A DNA stretch of 64,000 nucleotides from Salvia splendens (lineage: Eukaryota; Streptophyta; Magnoliopsida; Lamiales; Lamiaceae). This document shows positions 48,612 to 60,200 of the stretch, piece by piece (position 1 is the first letter of the stretch; every line of letters starts with the position of its first letter). The DNA is taken from assembly GCF_004379255.2 (NCBI RefSeq), contig NC_056042.1, positions 29,243,928 through 29,307,927 of the forward strand, read 5' to 3'. The notes under the pieces were generated by a model that searched no databases, was not told the origin of the DNA, and worked only from the letters and a program-made list of their open reading frames with translations. The position numbers and the translations under genes are program-made.

Positions 48612-50839
48612 ATGAGCGAGATCTGTAGCGACAGAGTATTCCGGCTCCTGGCATTCTTTGCTTCGATTGCTCATTTTTTTGTTTCAGGTTTCCTCTTCTT
48701 TAGATCTCAATGTCAGAGTATACTTGACTTTTTTTTGAAGTTATGTGTGATTATATCAGATTCCTTCTATGCTTTTTTTTTCTTCTACTTCTAGCGTTTA
48801 AGCTTGGCGTTAATCTGTATTTTATTTGGTATTACTATTGTTCCGTTCTGTCGTTTTCTGGCTTCATGTATCAGGTTGTTATTTCTACTGAATTTTGGTC
48901 GGTGGTGGGAATTGTTTGATTATTCTGTTTTGTTGCATTTTTTCATTCTAAATTTGTAGGCTTTCCGGATATAATTTGGTGTTGTGTTGGTGCAAATTTG
49001 AGAAAACAAAAAGGGGAGAAGATTAAAGGAATTACTTTATGAAGATAAATTTCTCCTAAAATGCTAATATCTTTCTGTTCAATATCATCCTGGACCTGGA
49101 GAGGAGTGAGATCTAAAGGATAAAATTTTATTAGATGCAAAAGTTTCATTCAGCTGTGAACAGATGAATGACATAGGAAAGGAATAGTATAGTTTTTTTT
49201 CTCATGTGTAGTTATCTGTGTAGAATATTGTTTCAGGTAGAATTTTTTGCATAATGGCAATAATTATGCATCTTATGTGTTCTGCTAGCTGGGATTGTAG
49301 ATTTTTGGTTGTGAAAAATGGAATGGAAACTTTCGAGGGAGTACTGAAGCAATAGGCATTGATTTTCTCCAAATATCGCCCCCTTGTCCTAAGAGCTGTT
49401 GAAATATTCTCCAGAAGTTGGTCGGTTTGGCTAGTGCATGGACATCATTAAAGACCCTGATATCCGACCTGGAATGAGATTGGCATGACATATCTCACTT
49501 TTTTATGTGAAAGAAGTACAATAGGTTATCAAACTAAATTCCTTGTATTTGAGATCCAAGATAGTCAAATGTACAATGTACAGCAGTTTAAGCTTTATGA
49601 TTTGAGGGTAGCTGTCATGGAAGTGTGTGACTGTTGGAGGTGATACACCAGTTGTTGAAGAGGTGTTTGAGATTCAGTTTCAAGAAAACTAACTAGAAAA
49701 ACATGTAAGCAAAGGAATGTGAGTGTGAATCGTGATATAGTGACTACTAGTGAGTGAATGGTTGAAGATATTGATGGAGTTGATGGTCTTTCTGAGATGA
49801 TGAATGTCGGGCTAAGGAAAGATGATGATGCTCATATTTATCTATCTCATTATATTTGTAGATGAAATTCATCATTAGTTCTCAGTTGTGGGGTGAATGA
49901 AACCCGACACATAAACCAATTAGTAAAAGAATCGGGAAGGCTTTTGCTGTATCACTCGAATTATATAAGCACACATGAATGGTTGAAGTGAGGCTATGTG
50001 GAACAAAAGGGCGTGCGAGAGGGATTGATGGAAGTGATTGTGATTAAGCATTTCGAGACTGAGCGAACTATTTTCTACTTTAAATAACCTTAGGTTGTAT
50101 TTGATCTTTCCAACATTTGCCAGACATAAGATTAAACCAATCATCCATGCCTTGTTATGGACATTTGGTGTGTAGGGAACTGTTCGTTAAGGGTTTAGAA
50201 CATGATGTCAAAGAAAGGTGAACCCTATGTAAGTTTGGCTTCAGACATGAATGGATCAGAGGAAGACAATGTCCTCTGACGGAGGCAATAATGTTCCTTT
50301 ACTGGAATTGCTTATCAATCAATGTTTGATGCTTTATTTGACTACATGGCTGTCCTTGTGATATTTTAATTGAATTTTCTGAACAATCTGTTGCCTAAAT
50401 AAGAATTTGATAGATATGAAGGTATAGATGTTAATTCTTAAAACATGATGGGTTTTTTTTTTCACTTCAATTTTCCCAAGTGTTTCTTCATAAAAAGTTT
50501 ATTTATTTATTTATTTATTTATTTATTTTTCTTTCTTTATAGCAATCAAAAAAGTCTTGTCCTTTTAGTTATTGATTCGGAACTGAATGATAAATCTTCT
50601 ATGCAGCCTATTCTGATGACTTTTCGTCTTCAAAAAATGAAACAAAAGCAGAACATCCTCGTGGTAGCAAGGGATCAAGAATAGCGATTATAAGTTTGGT
50701 GCTAGTAGTAGCTGCTCTCATATCTTATCTTCTTTTCAAATTTTGGCAAAGAAAGAAACGCGATGAGCAGTATGCTCGTTTACTCAAGTTGTTTGAGGAG
50801 GATGATGAGTTAGAGCTTGAGCTTGGTCTTCGAGATTGA
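48612..50839 (+). CDS. Small secretory-pathway single-pass membrane protein, 102 aa (2 exons)
   Basis: Exon 1 is 48612-48687 (76 nt), exon 2 is 50607-50839 (233 nt); donor CAG|GTTTCC and acceptor TATGCAG join in phase to 103 codons. Residues 1-26 form a signal-peptide-like N-terminus (basic/polar [11 protein letters not shown], then [14 protein letters not shown]). A short polar lumenal segment with a potential N-glycosylation site (NET) comes next, then a transmembrane helix ([19 protein letters not shown]) followed by [16 protein letters not shown], and an acidic end ([16 protein letters not shown]). The topology suggests type I with a cytosolic basic-acidic tail. It resembles uncharacterised small plant membrane proteins; function unknown. 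The two exons were joined by reading frame, not by transcript. The intron is 1.9 kb. Confidence 0.8.
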
Positions 50840-52828
50840 GCGTCTTTTGCTTTTGTATTTTTATGTTTAATGAGGTGAGTATGATTTCTTATTTGAGCTT
50901 CTGTTGTTTAAAAACTTGTTTTGTTGTGCTTTTCTTGTGTGGATTATTGTTGCTGCTACATACCCTCGTCCAGGAAGCTGGTAGTTGTCATTCAGATTTG
51001 TTTGGATAAATGCTCGATTTGGAAAATGCTATTTGGTTTTATTAATTGCTACTAGTCTACTTCTATAAGTAACTGCCTACAAAGTTTGTATATTATTCTG
51101 TTTTTATGACACTTTGTCCAGAGCTGTTTCTAATTATCATTCCAAAATTAAGGCATATGGATGTTTATATCTTTTGTTTCTTCTCTTTGTTTTTAATTTG
51201 TGGTGGATGCATAAAGGATTCTAGATTATATTGCCGCTCTAGAATTTCAAGGACATTTTTCTACTTGTTAGCTGACAATCTACATTCCTAATTGGCATGA
51301 CATATGGTGGCTAAATCTACTTGGCTGCAACTTGGTTTTCTGAGGAATACTACCTGATCATAAGTTGATGCTAGGTTTTAGGGCAAAATAATGCACTGGT
51401 TGTTAGGAGTAATTGCATGTTATGTGTGTGTGTGTCTGTTTTCTTAGTGGATTATATTTTGTTGTGTGGAAAATATTTAAATGCTAAGTTCTAACAATCT
51501 TTACCAGAAGAAAGATATGCAGATTTTGCTAGTGGCTGATTCACGCACCTAGACATATTAAATGATCATGAATTAGGTGATAGGTTTTTACCTTAGCCTC
51601 TCACAGCATGTTCCATTCTTTGGGAACTTATAAGCAGAGTGATGTTGACTGTATATTTTTTGGTCTATTTCCTTTCTATTATTGGTTTTGATTTTGTTTG
51701 CACGACTTCATCAGCAAAAATTCATGAGATACTTTTGGAGCTGAGAGGAGGGGAATGCGAACACGAATTATTGTGAAGACAGATAGTAAGATATCCCAAA
51801 CACATTTGTAAAGAGTTGTATCAGAATGTCTGGGGCAGAAATTGGAAGTATTCTTTTATATAGACTGTTATACATATGATGATATACATTGTGCATATCT
51901 ATCACTAGTTTGTAACTGAAAATCCTGAGTGTATATTTTTTTAACTCTTATCCTTGTGGAAAGCCTAGTTTTTGCGACTGTGGTGTTTATAATTATGGTC
52001 ATAATTTTCTTATATGTCCATTCAGTGCTACCATTCCATTGCCCTTGTGTAGAGAGAGGCTATGGATCCAAATTTCATATTTACTCAATGTATATTTGTT
52101 AAAATCACAATCTATTGGTAGTAGTAGTATTTTGCAATTAGAACATAAATTACTGTTGGTAATGTTATTGAATGGAGTATTTCTTCGACATGTACAAATA
52201 TGTGTGAACCCGGCATACTGGTTCTGTCAATCTGGTCCCATTTCCAAATTTTGTTACTGTACTAATGGTTTCGGCCTAAAATCTGAAAAATTAGGAAAAT
52301 ATATGGAGAATTTGATGATAATTAGGAAATAAACCAAAAACTCAACCATTTTGAACTGGAACTGGAACTGCCATTTTGTTTGTAGGCCGATTATGGTTCC
52401 AAGTTTTTGGGAACCGGAGCTGGCGGCATCCGTAGATCACAACAAAGAAAGTGATGCTCGTCCATGGCTCGTTGTATTCATACTCATGTCTCACTTTCGG
52501 AAACTACTTAATAGCCCTCTCATTCTTCAAATGAAAAATAGCGAAATCAAGAAATGAAAAATGGATTATATTTCAAATGTTATTATAATAAAGTATGCAC
52601 GAGGGGTTAATCGATTATCTTTATTGCTGATCATTTATTTAATTTAATTTATGGATTGGGTAATAGAAAATTAATGATCGAATTTCTGGCCCCACCTTAC
52701 CCCATGTGTATGAGTTGATATTGTTGAAGCATTAGACTCGTGCTAATTAATGTATAGTACAGTACTTTTCAAGGAAATAAATGGAAATACAAATTATGGA
52801 ATGGAAATGAATTCACAACTTACATCAT
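50840..52828. other. Intergenic, no gene seen
   Basis: 3' UTR of the 102-aa gene, then AT-rich sequence without a supportable gene; open frames at 51106, 52039 and 52351 have no recognisable features. Confidence 0.5.
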
Positions 52829-52910
52829 CCGCAATGGCGCCCGTCCCGGTGGACGTCCGCCATTGTGTAAAGGTGACGCGGATACGGACGTCCGCTGCGG
52901 CCTCTGGGTG
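52829..52910. other. GC-rich GGACGTCC-containing fragment
   Basis: Contains CCGCAATGGCG, GGACGTCCGCCATTG and GGACGTCCGCTGCGG, the kind of sequence found in PIF/Harbinger-type MITE ends. Fragmentary; assignment uncertain. Confidence 0.35.
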
Positions 52911-52939
52911 ATGACCTACCTACGTACGTATACATCCAA

Positions 52940-53645
52940 ATGGCAAGTATCCATGCCCTAATTTTATTAGGAGGTCTCATTCTACCAGACACCACGGGAT
53001 GTAAGGTTCCATTTATGTGGTTGAATGCGCTTGGGGATCCGGAAGAGGTGAAGACGATTAGTTGGGGAAGTGCGGCATTGGCCTACCTTTATCATTATCT
53101 GTGCGAGGCTTCCATGGATAAGAGGAAAGAGTTGGGCGGGCCTATGATCCTTCTGCAGCTATGGGCGTGGGAAAGAATGCCCACATTGAGGCATTCGTTC
53201 ATAGGATCAGTTGTGCACGAGCCATATACACCATGTGGCGCCAGGTATATATCTAAGTATTTATTTATTTATGCATATTGGGTAATTTTCTTACATCAAT
53301 TTTATGTATAGGTGGAAAGGAACAACGCATATAGGAAATGCTCCTAGACACTCGGTTGAGCATTACCGTGACCAAATATCTCTGATTAGACCTGACCAGG
53401 TGAATATTATTTCGGTTTAGACTTCATTTATGAACTTATTATGGAATTAATTTGGCATTTGCATTGTTGTTTTGTAGTTTATCTGGACGCCATACGCACA
53501 TTGCATACTGGCTGACTACTGCAATGATGTGAATGGATGCTCTTTGTGCGAACCTACTTGGTATGTTAGGCCTATGTCGAGGCACATGAGCCTGGACGAG
53601 TGCGGCGACAGTTCAATCGGTATTAGGATATACCTCAGTATGTAG
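52940..53645 (+). pseudogene. Plant mobile domain (PMD) fragment carried by a MULE
   Basis: Three exons with good borders: 52940-53244, 53312-53399, 53478-53645 (187 codons with stop). The protein has LLGGLILPDTTGCKVPFMWL, SWGSAALAYLYHYLCEAS, LLQLWAWER and a later FIWTPYAHCILADYC segment, matching the middle and end of the aminotransferase-like plant mobile domain (PF10536, MAIN family). The usual N-terminal portion (about 100 residues) is missing, so it is 5'-truncated. It is convergent with the transposase fragment at 53668, which suggests both belonged to one MULE. Confidence 0.75.
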
Positions 53646-53660
53646 ACAGGATGCTAAGGA

Positions 53661-53692
53661 ACGCCGATCATTTGGGCAAAAATGATCGGCGT
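53661..53692. other. Perfect 13-bp hairpin between convergent genes
   Basis: ACGCCGATCATTT, a 6-base loop, then AAATGATCGGCGT. It lies 16 bp past the PMD stop and overlaps the end of the transposase frame. Confidence 0.8.
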
Positions 53693-54078
53693 GGTAAGAA
53701 GGGCAACAAGTAATAGAAGACTTTAGTACGGCCATGGCTCAACAACTCGTTATACCTCCACTCAACGATTGTGCCTGGATTCCTATACTGCCGTTCAAGC
53801 ATGTAGCTTGGCAAATCCCTAAATGACTCCTCCCATCCACCAAATACAATCTCTAAAGCCCTTCTCCGTGCATACCATGCCTTCTTATAACTGATTACCA
53901 CATGAAATTTGTCATGAACAAAATTTCTTACGGCTGCGGCACTAAACTCGGCATTTTTTAGCAACTGGTGGCGAATACACAAAGCAATCATTGGTGATGA
54001 AAAGTTAGCATGTCCTCTATCATTACGATGGCCTTCACAACTATGGCGTCCCCACCACTTCCTAATCTCCCACATATC

Positions 54079-54086
54079 ATCATGGG
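54079..54086. repeat. 8-bp TSD ATCATGGG (left)
   Basis: Identical to 54618-54625. Confidence 0.9.
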
Positions 54087-54617
54087 TAGGGCTGGCAAAT
54101 CGTGCGGATTGGGTCGTTATCAGGTCAACCTGATAATGACCCAACCCAATAAGGCCTAATCTGAACCCGACTTGTTAAGGAAACTGTAAATCCGAACACG
54201 AACCCGACCTGCTACCTTCAAATCCGAACACGACCCGCACCCGACACGAACCCGTTATCGACACGATATAATATGGGTTGACACGACACGATAACAACCC
54301 GAACCTGATATTACATGATTATAACCTAATATTAAACGATTAAACCTTAATTTTTAACCTAATTTACACAATTAAAATTCGTTTTATATTATTTAAACCT
54401 AATTTATAAGAAATTAAAAAATTAAAGTAATATATATTTTTTTAAATAATAATAAAAATAATATTATTATTTCTTAATGGGTTACCAGTATCCGACCCGC
54501 ATCCGACCCGAACCCAACCCGATAAGGACACAGATCCAATAAGACTTGACCCCAACCCAATAATTTCGTGCGGATTCGTGTCAGATTATCGTGTCGTATC
54601 GAAAATTGCCAGCCCTA
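54087..54617. mobile_element. hAT-like non-autonomous element inside the MULE transposase
   Basis: 531 bp with ends TAGGGCTGGCAA and TTGCCAGCCCTA (perfect 12-bp inverted repeats), and a perfect 8-bp TSD ATCATGGG. Subterminal ACCCGACCC / GGGTTGACACGAC-type motifs. No transposase. Confidence 0.93.
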
Positions 54618-54625
54618 ATCATGGG
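54618..54625. repeat. 8-bp TSD ATCATGGG (right)
   Basis: Identical to 54079-54086. Confidence 0.9.
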
Positions 54626-55879
54626 CCATGTGTGTAACAGAAACTTCCCACCGACATTCATTTGTTTTTTCAGCGTCGGTCTCGCTGATAATAGTTGTCC
54701 CATCTCCTGTCCTCCCTGCTGGATATTTGCACACGGCATGCCACATTCTTAATTTGCTCTCAACCACCCTAAATTACCGGTGTTGCCTCATACTCCACAT
54801 AGTAATAGCAGTCTTCACATGCAGCTTGCTATCAAATTTTGTTCTCGCATTAATCCGATATGGGTGTTCTTCATCCCAGTACATGGTACTGCGTTCATTA
54901 CCAACTTCAGGTACCTCATAAGGACCACTCGGCAGTCTGCGAAAATATTTCAACGCAGTGTGAACGTATTCTGGAAGTGGTTGTTCACCTTGCACGACGA
55001 GTTTATACACTACCTCCTCATCACTAGAGTCAGCACCAGAATCATCACTTAAAATATCATCAGACGATGATGACGACAATGGTGGATCAAGGTCTCCTCG
55101 TACAACATGAACATCAGCATGCTCTTGTACATTCTCTTGAGTATTCAATCCAACATCAGCAGCTTCTGCAACATCTGTTTGCTAATTCATACCGCAATCA
55201 ATGCTCATAGGTTCAAACCTCGTAGATGATCCAACACCATGCTCGACAATTGGTGGGATGAAGGCATTTCCAGCAGGCAAATACTCAATAAATAATTCAA
55301 TATCCTGAGTAGAATTTAGAGCCGCATTGAACATAAACAACACACTTTCATCACTGTCAACCCCAGTACATACATAACTCGTACCAGTACCCAAGAAACA
55401 ATGCCTCCATGATATATCGATGGAATGTTGATTTGAATCTATCCTTATCTTAGCATATATCATTGCAACTAATTCAGAGAATGAAACGCACGAATTCAAT
55501 ACGATGGAGGCTCTCGCACGAGGTGGATCATACCCAATGCCCACTTGAGGAAGTTGAACTATTCTACCACCCCAATATAAACTCGCGAATACTGGCATGA
55601 TTTCTGCAAAAATATATATACAAACCAACAACAATTAAAGACAATTTTTTTCAATAAACCCTAATTTAGTAAGTTTAAAATAAATTTATCAAAACCCCTA
55701 ATAATATGTAAATAAACAACAAATAAGGGAGCAATGTTGAAAGATTGAAGGAAACTTACCTAAATATGAAGGGAATCGCCAAGAAATCGAGGAAATCGCT
55801 GAGTTTTGTCTGCCTCTCTTTCTCTTTCTCTCACGTATTCTGCATATTCTGCCTTCCTGCTACTGATTTAAGCAAGTTA

Positions 55880-56231
55880 GAGACGCATGAGCCTCATGCG
55901 TCTCTCCCTAAGACGCATGAGCCTCATGCGTCTCTCCCTAAGACGCATGAGCCTCATGCGTCGTCTATTAAAATTTTAAAAAAATAAAAGACGCATGAGG
56001 GAGATGCGTCTCTACCTAAGACGCATGACCCTCATGCGTCGTCTATTAAAATTTTAAAAAAATAAAAGACGCATGAGGGAGATGCGTCTCTACCTAAGAC
56101 GCATGACCCTCATGCGTCGTTAAAAAAAAGCGACAAAAAGAGAGACACGTGACCCTCATGCGTCTTTATGAAAGACGCATAATAGTCATGCGTCTCATTA
56201 AAAGGAGACGCATGAGGGTCATGCGTCTCTC
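55880..56231. repeat. Array of ten 21-bp palindromes
   Basis: Units begin at about 55882, 55912, 55942, 55989, 56020, 56068, 56099, 56143, 56173 and 56207. Each has a left arm of the GACGCATGA type, a 3-bp centre and a right arm of the TCATGCGTC type; some arms carry one or two changes. Higher-order structure: three 30-bp units, then a roughly 79-bp double-palindrome unit (with TCTATTAAAATTTTAAAAAA between) repeated twice. It lies upstream of the MULE transposase leader exon. Confidence 0.9.
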
Positions 56232-57262
56232 CCAAACCCGGAACAAAAAAAAGTTCAGTACAAACACGAAATCTAAGTTCTATTCTAGAAAAAAAAGAAA
56301 AAACCCAGAGTGAAATTAAAAGAAAGAGATCATTTTCATTTCAAATCATGCATATTAAAGTTGGTGTTGTTCCACGTTTGACAATTCGCCAGCACAAATA
56401 ATCAAAAGTTGTGAATAGTTTATAAGTCGTTATAAAAAAATCATATCTGCACAATTTATAATTTTTTGTGTATATACATATCCACAAACACGAGTTTAAA
56501 CATAGAATTATTAAATTATGAGAAAGAAAAAAATGATCTAAGTAGTAGTATTATAATATTAGAAGTGAATGAAGTACGTACAAGAGTTTATAGTGTCGAT
56601 GGAATATCAATATATCATAAGTTTTAATATAAAATTAATTGTGAGCATTATAAATTTTGATACGAAATTGTTTAAGTAATTTAAAAACTGGGACAAAATA
56701 TACTCCCTCTGTCTCGCACTACTCGCACGTATTTCCTTTTTGGGCGTCCCAAGTTACTTGCACTCTTTCCATTTTTAGTAAAAATTTTCACCTACAGCCG
56801 TCATTTTTGACTTTCCTATACACTCATTCCTTAATATCCGTGCCGAAAAGGAAATGAGTTTTTAAGTTATTATTAATGGATAATTAGCCTAAGGTAATTA
56901 ATAATACAACTAAACATGGGTTAAGTATTCATACAAAGTGCAGAGAAAGGAAAAAGTCTAGACTTTGCATACACGCACAAAATCCTCTTTCGTCACTCCT
57001 CTCCTAGGTTTCTTCTTCTCTCTCTAACTTTCTTCTCTGCTCTCATTCTTCATCACTCTTTCTCTCTCCTGCAATGGCTGTTCCGAAATACGAATTTTAC
57101 AATTAGGGCTCATGTGGGGAAATATAATTGATCGCTGCTGAAAACCGCGTTAAGATGTAATTTTAGGGCTTTCAAGGGTTATCTTGACGGGAAATCGAGT
57201 TTGTTGCGGACTGCTTTTTTCTTGTAATTAAATCTAGAATCGGTGTTAGGGTTTTGTCGCGC
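56232..57262. other. Upstream region of UPF3
   Basis: AT-rich. A TACTCCCTCTGTCTCGCACT MITE end lies at 56700. The UPF3 5' UTR (pyrimidine-rich TTCTTCTCTCTC stretch at 57010-57075) precedes the ATG. No other gene. Confidence 0.5.
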
Positions 57263-60200
57263 ATGAAGGGTCCGCTGGATCGAACGAAGGTGGTGCTGCG
57301 GCACTTGCCGCCCACGATTTCTCAGTCAAACCTCGTCGACCATATTGATTCTCACTTCTCCGGCCGCTACCATTGGCTTTCTTTTCGCCCCGGAAAATCT
57401 AGGTAAGGCTTTACTTGCGTATATGAGCATGGGCAATGCGTTGATTGGACTTGCCTTTTTCGTGGTTTGATTAGTGATTTGTGTTTAGCTCTTGTTAGGT
57501 GTGTATGCATATGTATTTTTGTGGAGGTTGTCTGTTAGGTATCTGTTGCTTAGTTAAGCAGGAATGGGGGTGGGTATTCGATTGGTTGTGTGATATCTGC
57601 AAACTTTCTGGTTCAGGTGTAGGAACTTTAGAACTTCAGATTATTGGTTCTTGTGCCATTTATGAATTTTTTTTTGGAATCAAGTTTAGTTTGTTTTCTG
57701 TCTGTTTTGCCTCTATTTAACGTTTATGTTCTGTACAATGCTGTGAGTTTGCTAATAGAAGAACTGTTGTTAACTCTGAGTAGTACTCTGCAACCACAGA
57801 AAAATATTTGGTGAGTTAAATAAAATGTGGAGGGTTCTGGTATAATTTGGTATGCAACTTTATTAGCGTTTTTCTTTCTTAGGGTGTTGTGCATTGATGA
57901 GAGATTTTATATTTCTTTGATATTTTGCTTTTGATGACCATTTAGATTTCGGAATTTAGTGCCTGTTGGTGCATTCTTTTAATGTTTCTGGGAAGGAAGC
58001 TGTCTGACTTGTTTACTGTTGGATATGGTTGTCATGGAAGGGTTATTTTAGGACTTAGGGGTCAGTGGGACCCTTGGCAATTTAAAAGTCACCACTTATT
58101 GCACATGGACAATCTTTTACCTTTTTTTTCTGCTTGTATTGTACTATGGTAAAGACTATTCTCTAGCAGTGTTATCAATCTCGTATGGCGGCTTATGGCG
58201 GTTCGCCTAAAAACCGCCACAGGGATATGGCGTATTAGTATGGCGGATATGACGGTCAATAATTAAATAAATAAAATAATACTTATTATTTATACATAAT
58301 TCAAAAATTGGAAAATAACAAAAATATAACATCTAAAAATCTTAAAACAATTAATAAAGCATAAAATACAGCTCTAACATCCATGTTTCTTGCATAATAC
58401 CCATTCCTAAATGCAGTACACACGCAATGTTGTCAAATGGCGTATATGGCGGTGCTATGGCAGCGCCATGTTGCTATAGCATTTCCACCACAGAATGCCA
58501 TGCCATAGCGTCATGGCGCCGCCATATCCGCTATTTGATAACATTGTTCTCTAGTGAGGCTATGTTGTATTTTGTTATCATTGACCTCCACAAGTTGGGA
58601 CTTGGGTGCTTGTAAGTTGTAACTAACGGGCTATAGGGAAGTGGAGGTATCAGGATTCTTAGGTTAAAAATTTATTCTCTTGGAATTTATGTTTGTCTCT
58701 TTAGTGGTCTGACTTGCATTTGGTACATAGAGAAAATTGTTTGATACGTAAGCTAGTCTCAGTCGTCGATTCATATTTGAGATGTGCCTCCGAAGCATTA
58801 TTTCTGACTAATGTTCCATGTCTCACAAATAATGACTGAGTACTTAATTTCCTCTCTGAACGTTTACATTTCTTATCTGCAGCCCAAAGCATCTAAAATA
58901 TGCCAGAGCTTACATTGACTTTAACAAGCCAGATGATGTGATTGAGTTTGCTGAGGTTTTTAAGGGGCATGTCTTTGTCAATGAGAAAGGTAATGTTCAG
59001 AACATTAACTAAAAAGCAGTACCCATGGTGATCTGTTTTTTTGCTATTTAGGATTTTTCCCACCTTCGCTTCTTATGCTTTGTTACTCCTATTTTTGGTT
59101 TGTTTTGACGAGTAAGACCCAGCCTTTTACCTTCGTTATGAGAATCTAAATATTTTTTTCTGACTGGGTGACCTTAATTTATCTCCCTAGGAACACAGTT
59201 TAGAACAATTGTTGAATATGCCCCTTCACAACGTGTTCCGAAACAGTGGTCCAAGAAGGATGGCCGTGAAGGGACTATATTGAAAGGTAATAATGTCTGA
59301 TCATCACCTGCTACTGTATGCTATCCAATATGTTTTAATTGTAAACCAATATGTAGATCCTGAATACTTGGAGTTCCTTGAATTTCTTGCAAAGCCTGTT
59401 GAGAATCTTCCCAGTGCAGAGATACAGCTGGAGAGGAAGGAAGCAGAACGAGCTGGTCAGACTTAATTAGATGTTATTCCATGTTGTTAATGCAACAAGC
59501 TTATATAGAATAAAAATGAGCTAGTGTTGCTGGTAATATTTGTTTTTTACATGAAATCATTTGGCCTTTTTTTTCTTTTAGGTGCTCCAAAGGATGGTCA
59601 TATAGTCACCCCGTTAATGGACTTTGTTCGTCAGAAAAGAGCAGCAAAGGGTGGACCTCGGGTAGGTCTTGCTACAGGCTTTTCCTTCTCCCCTTGAGAA
59701 ATATTGAAGTAGAAAAATCTGTTGGAAGTAAATTATTTATTTTCCCCTTTCTGGGAGAATATGACACGATTATGTGGTGCGATTTTTGTTTTGGTGGGAA
59801 ATTTTGTTATGCTTTTCCGGTTGCCCCGATCAAGGTTGTCTGATACTTCTTTTGCAGTGTGCAAGCGAAACTTGCTTTTGTAGTGTGAATAGACCCTTGT
59901 CCAGCCCTGACTAGCATGTTGTATGTTAGCTCTTAGAGGATGGAAGAAGCATCTGTGAATGCTGTGATTGATAGAATATGAAAGTTACTTAGGCAAAAAA
60001 TACCCTGAAGAATAATTCCTGACCTAATAAGTTGGTTCTTGTGATTATGATGCCATAGCAACTGTAATTAGGACTTGTCATTGTTCTCAAGTTCTTTAAA
60101 TACTTAAATGCTTTCACTTGAGGCAATGTTTTAGTCAAACTATTTCCTTTTTATTTGTTGATATGCTTACATTTTGTTTCTTATATACTGTCCTTCATAC

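Larger units (their letters stand above)
53668..55603 (-). pseudogene. MURA-type (MULE) transposase remnant
   Basis: Reading from 55598: MPVFASLYWGGRIVQLPQVG (the N-terminal domain usual in plant MULE transposases), a TAG near 55182, then an acidic spacer and the MudrA-like region (YEVPEVGNERSTMYWDEEHPY). A TAA near 54771 follows, then SKLRMWHAVCKYPAG ... WEVSVTHMAHD, the hAT insertion, and MWEIRKWWGRHSCEGHRNDRG ... GTIVEWRYN. The frame ends where the catalytic DDE and SWIM domains should begin, so these are deleted. A leader intron is visible: donor TTTAG|GTAAGT at 55760/55759 and acceptor TTTGCAG before 55603. Confidence 0.85.

Noticed and set aside
49285..49491. Minus-strand 68-codon frame in the intron of the 102-aa gene, possible transposon remnant
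   Set aside because: No motif could be recognised with confidence and no termini or flanking duplication were found.
55745..55987. Frame encoding repeated THEPHASLPK
   Set aside because: It is a translation of the palindromic DNA array; the repeat is conserved as palindrome, not as codons.
55880..56231. CRISPR-like array
   Set aside because: Eukaryotic nuclear DNA; spacers are not unique and the repeats are MULE-associated palindromes.
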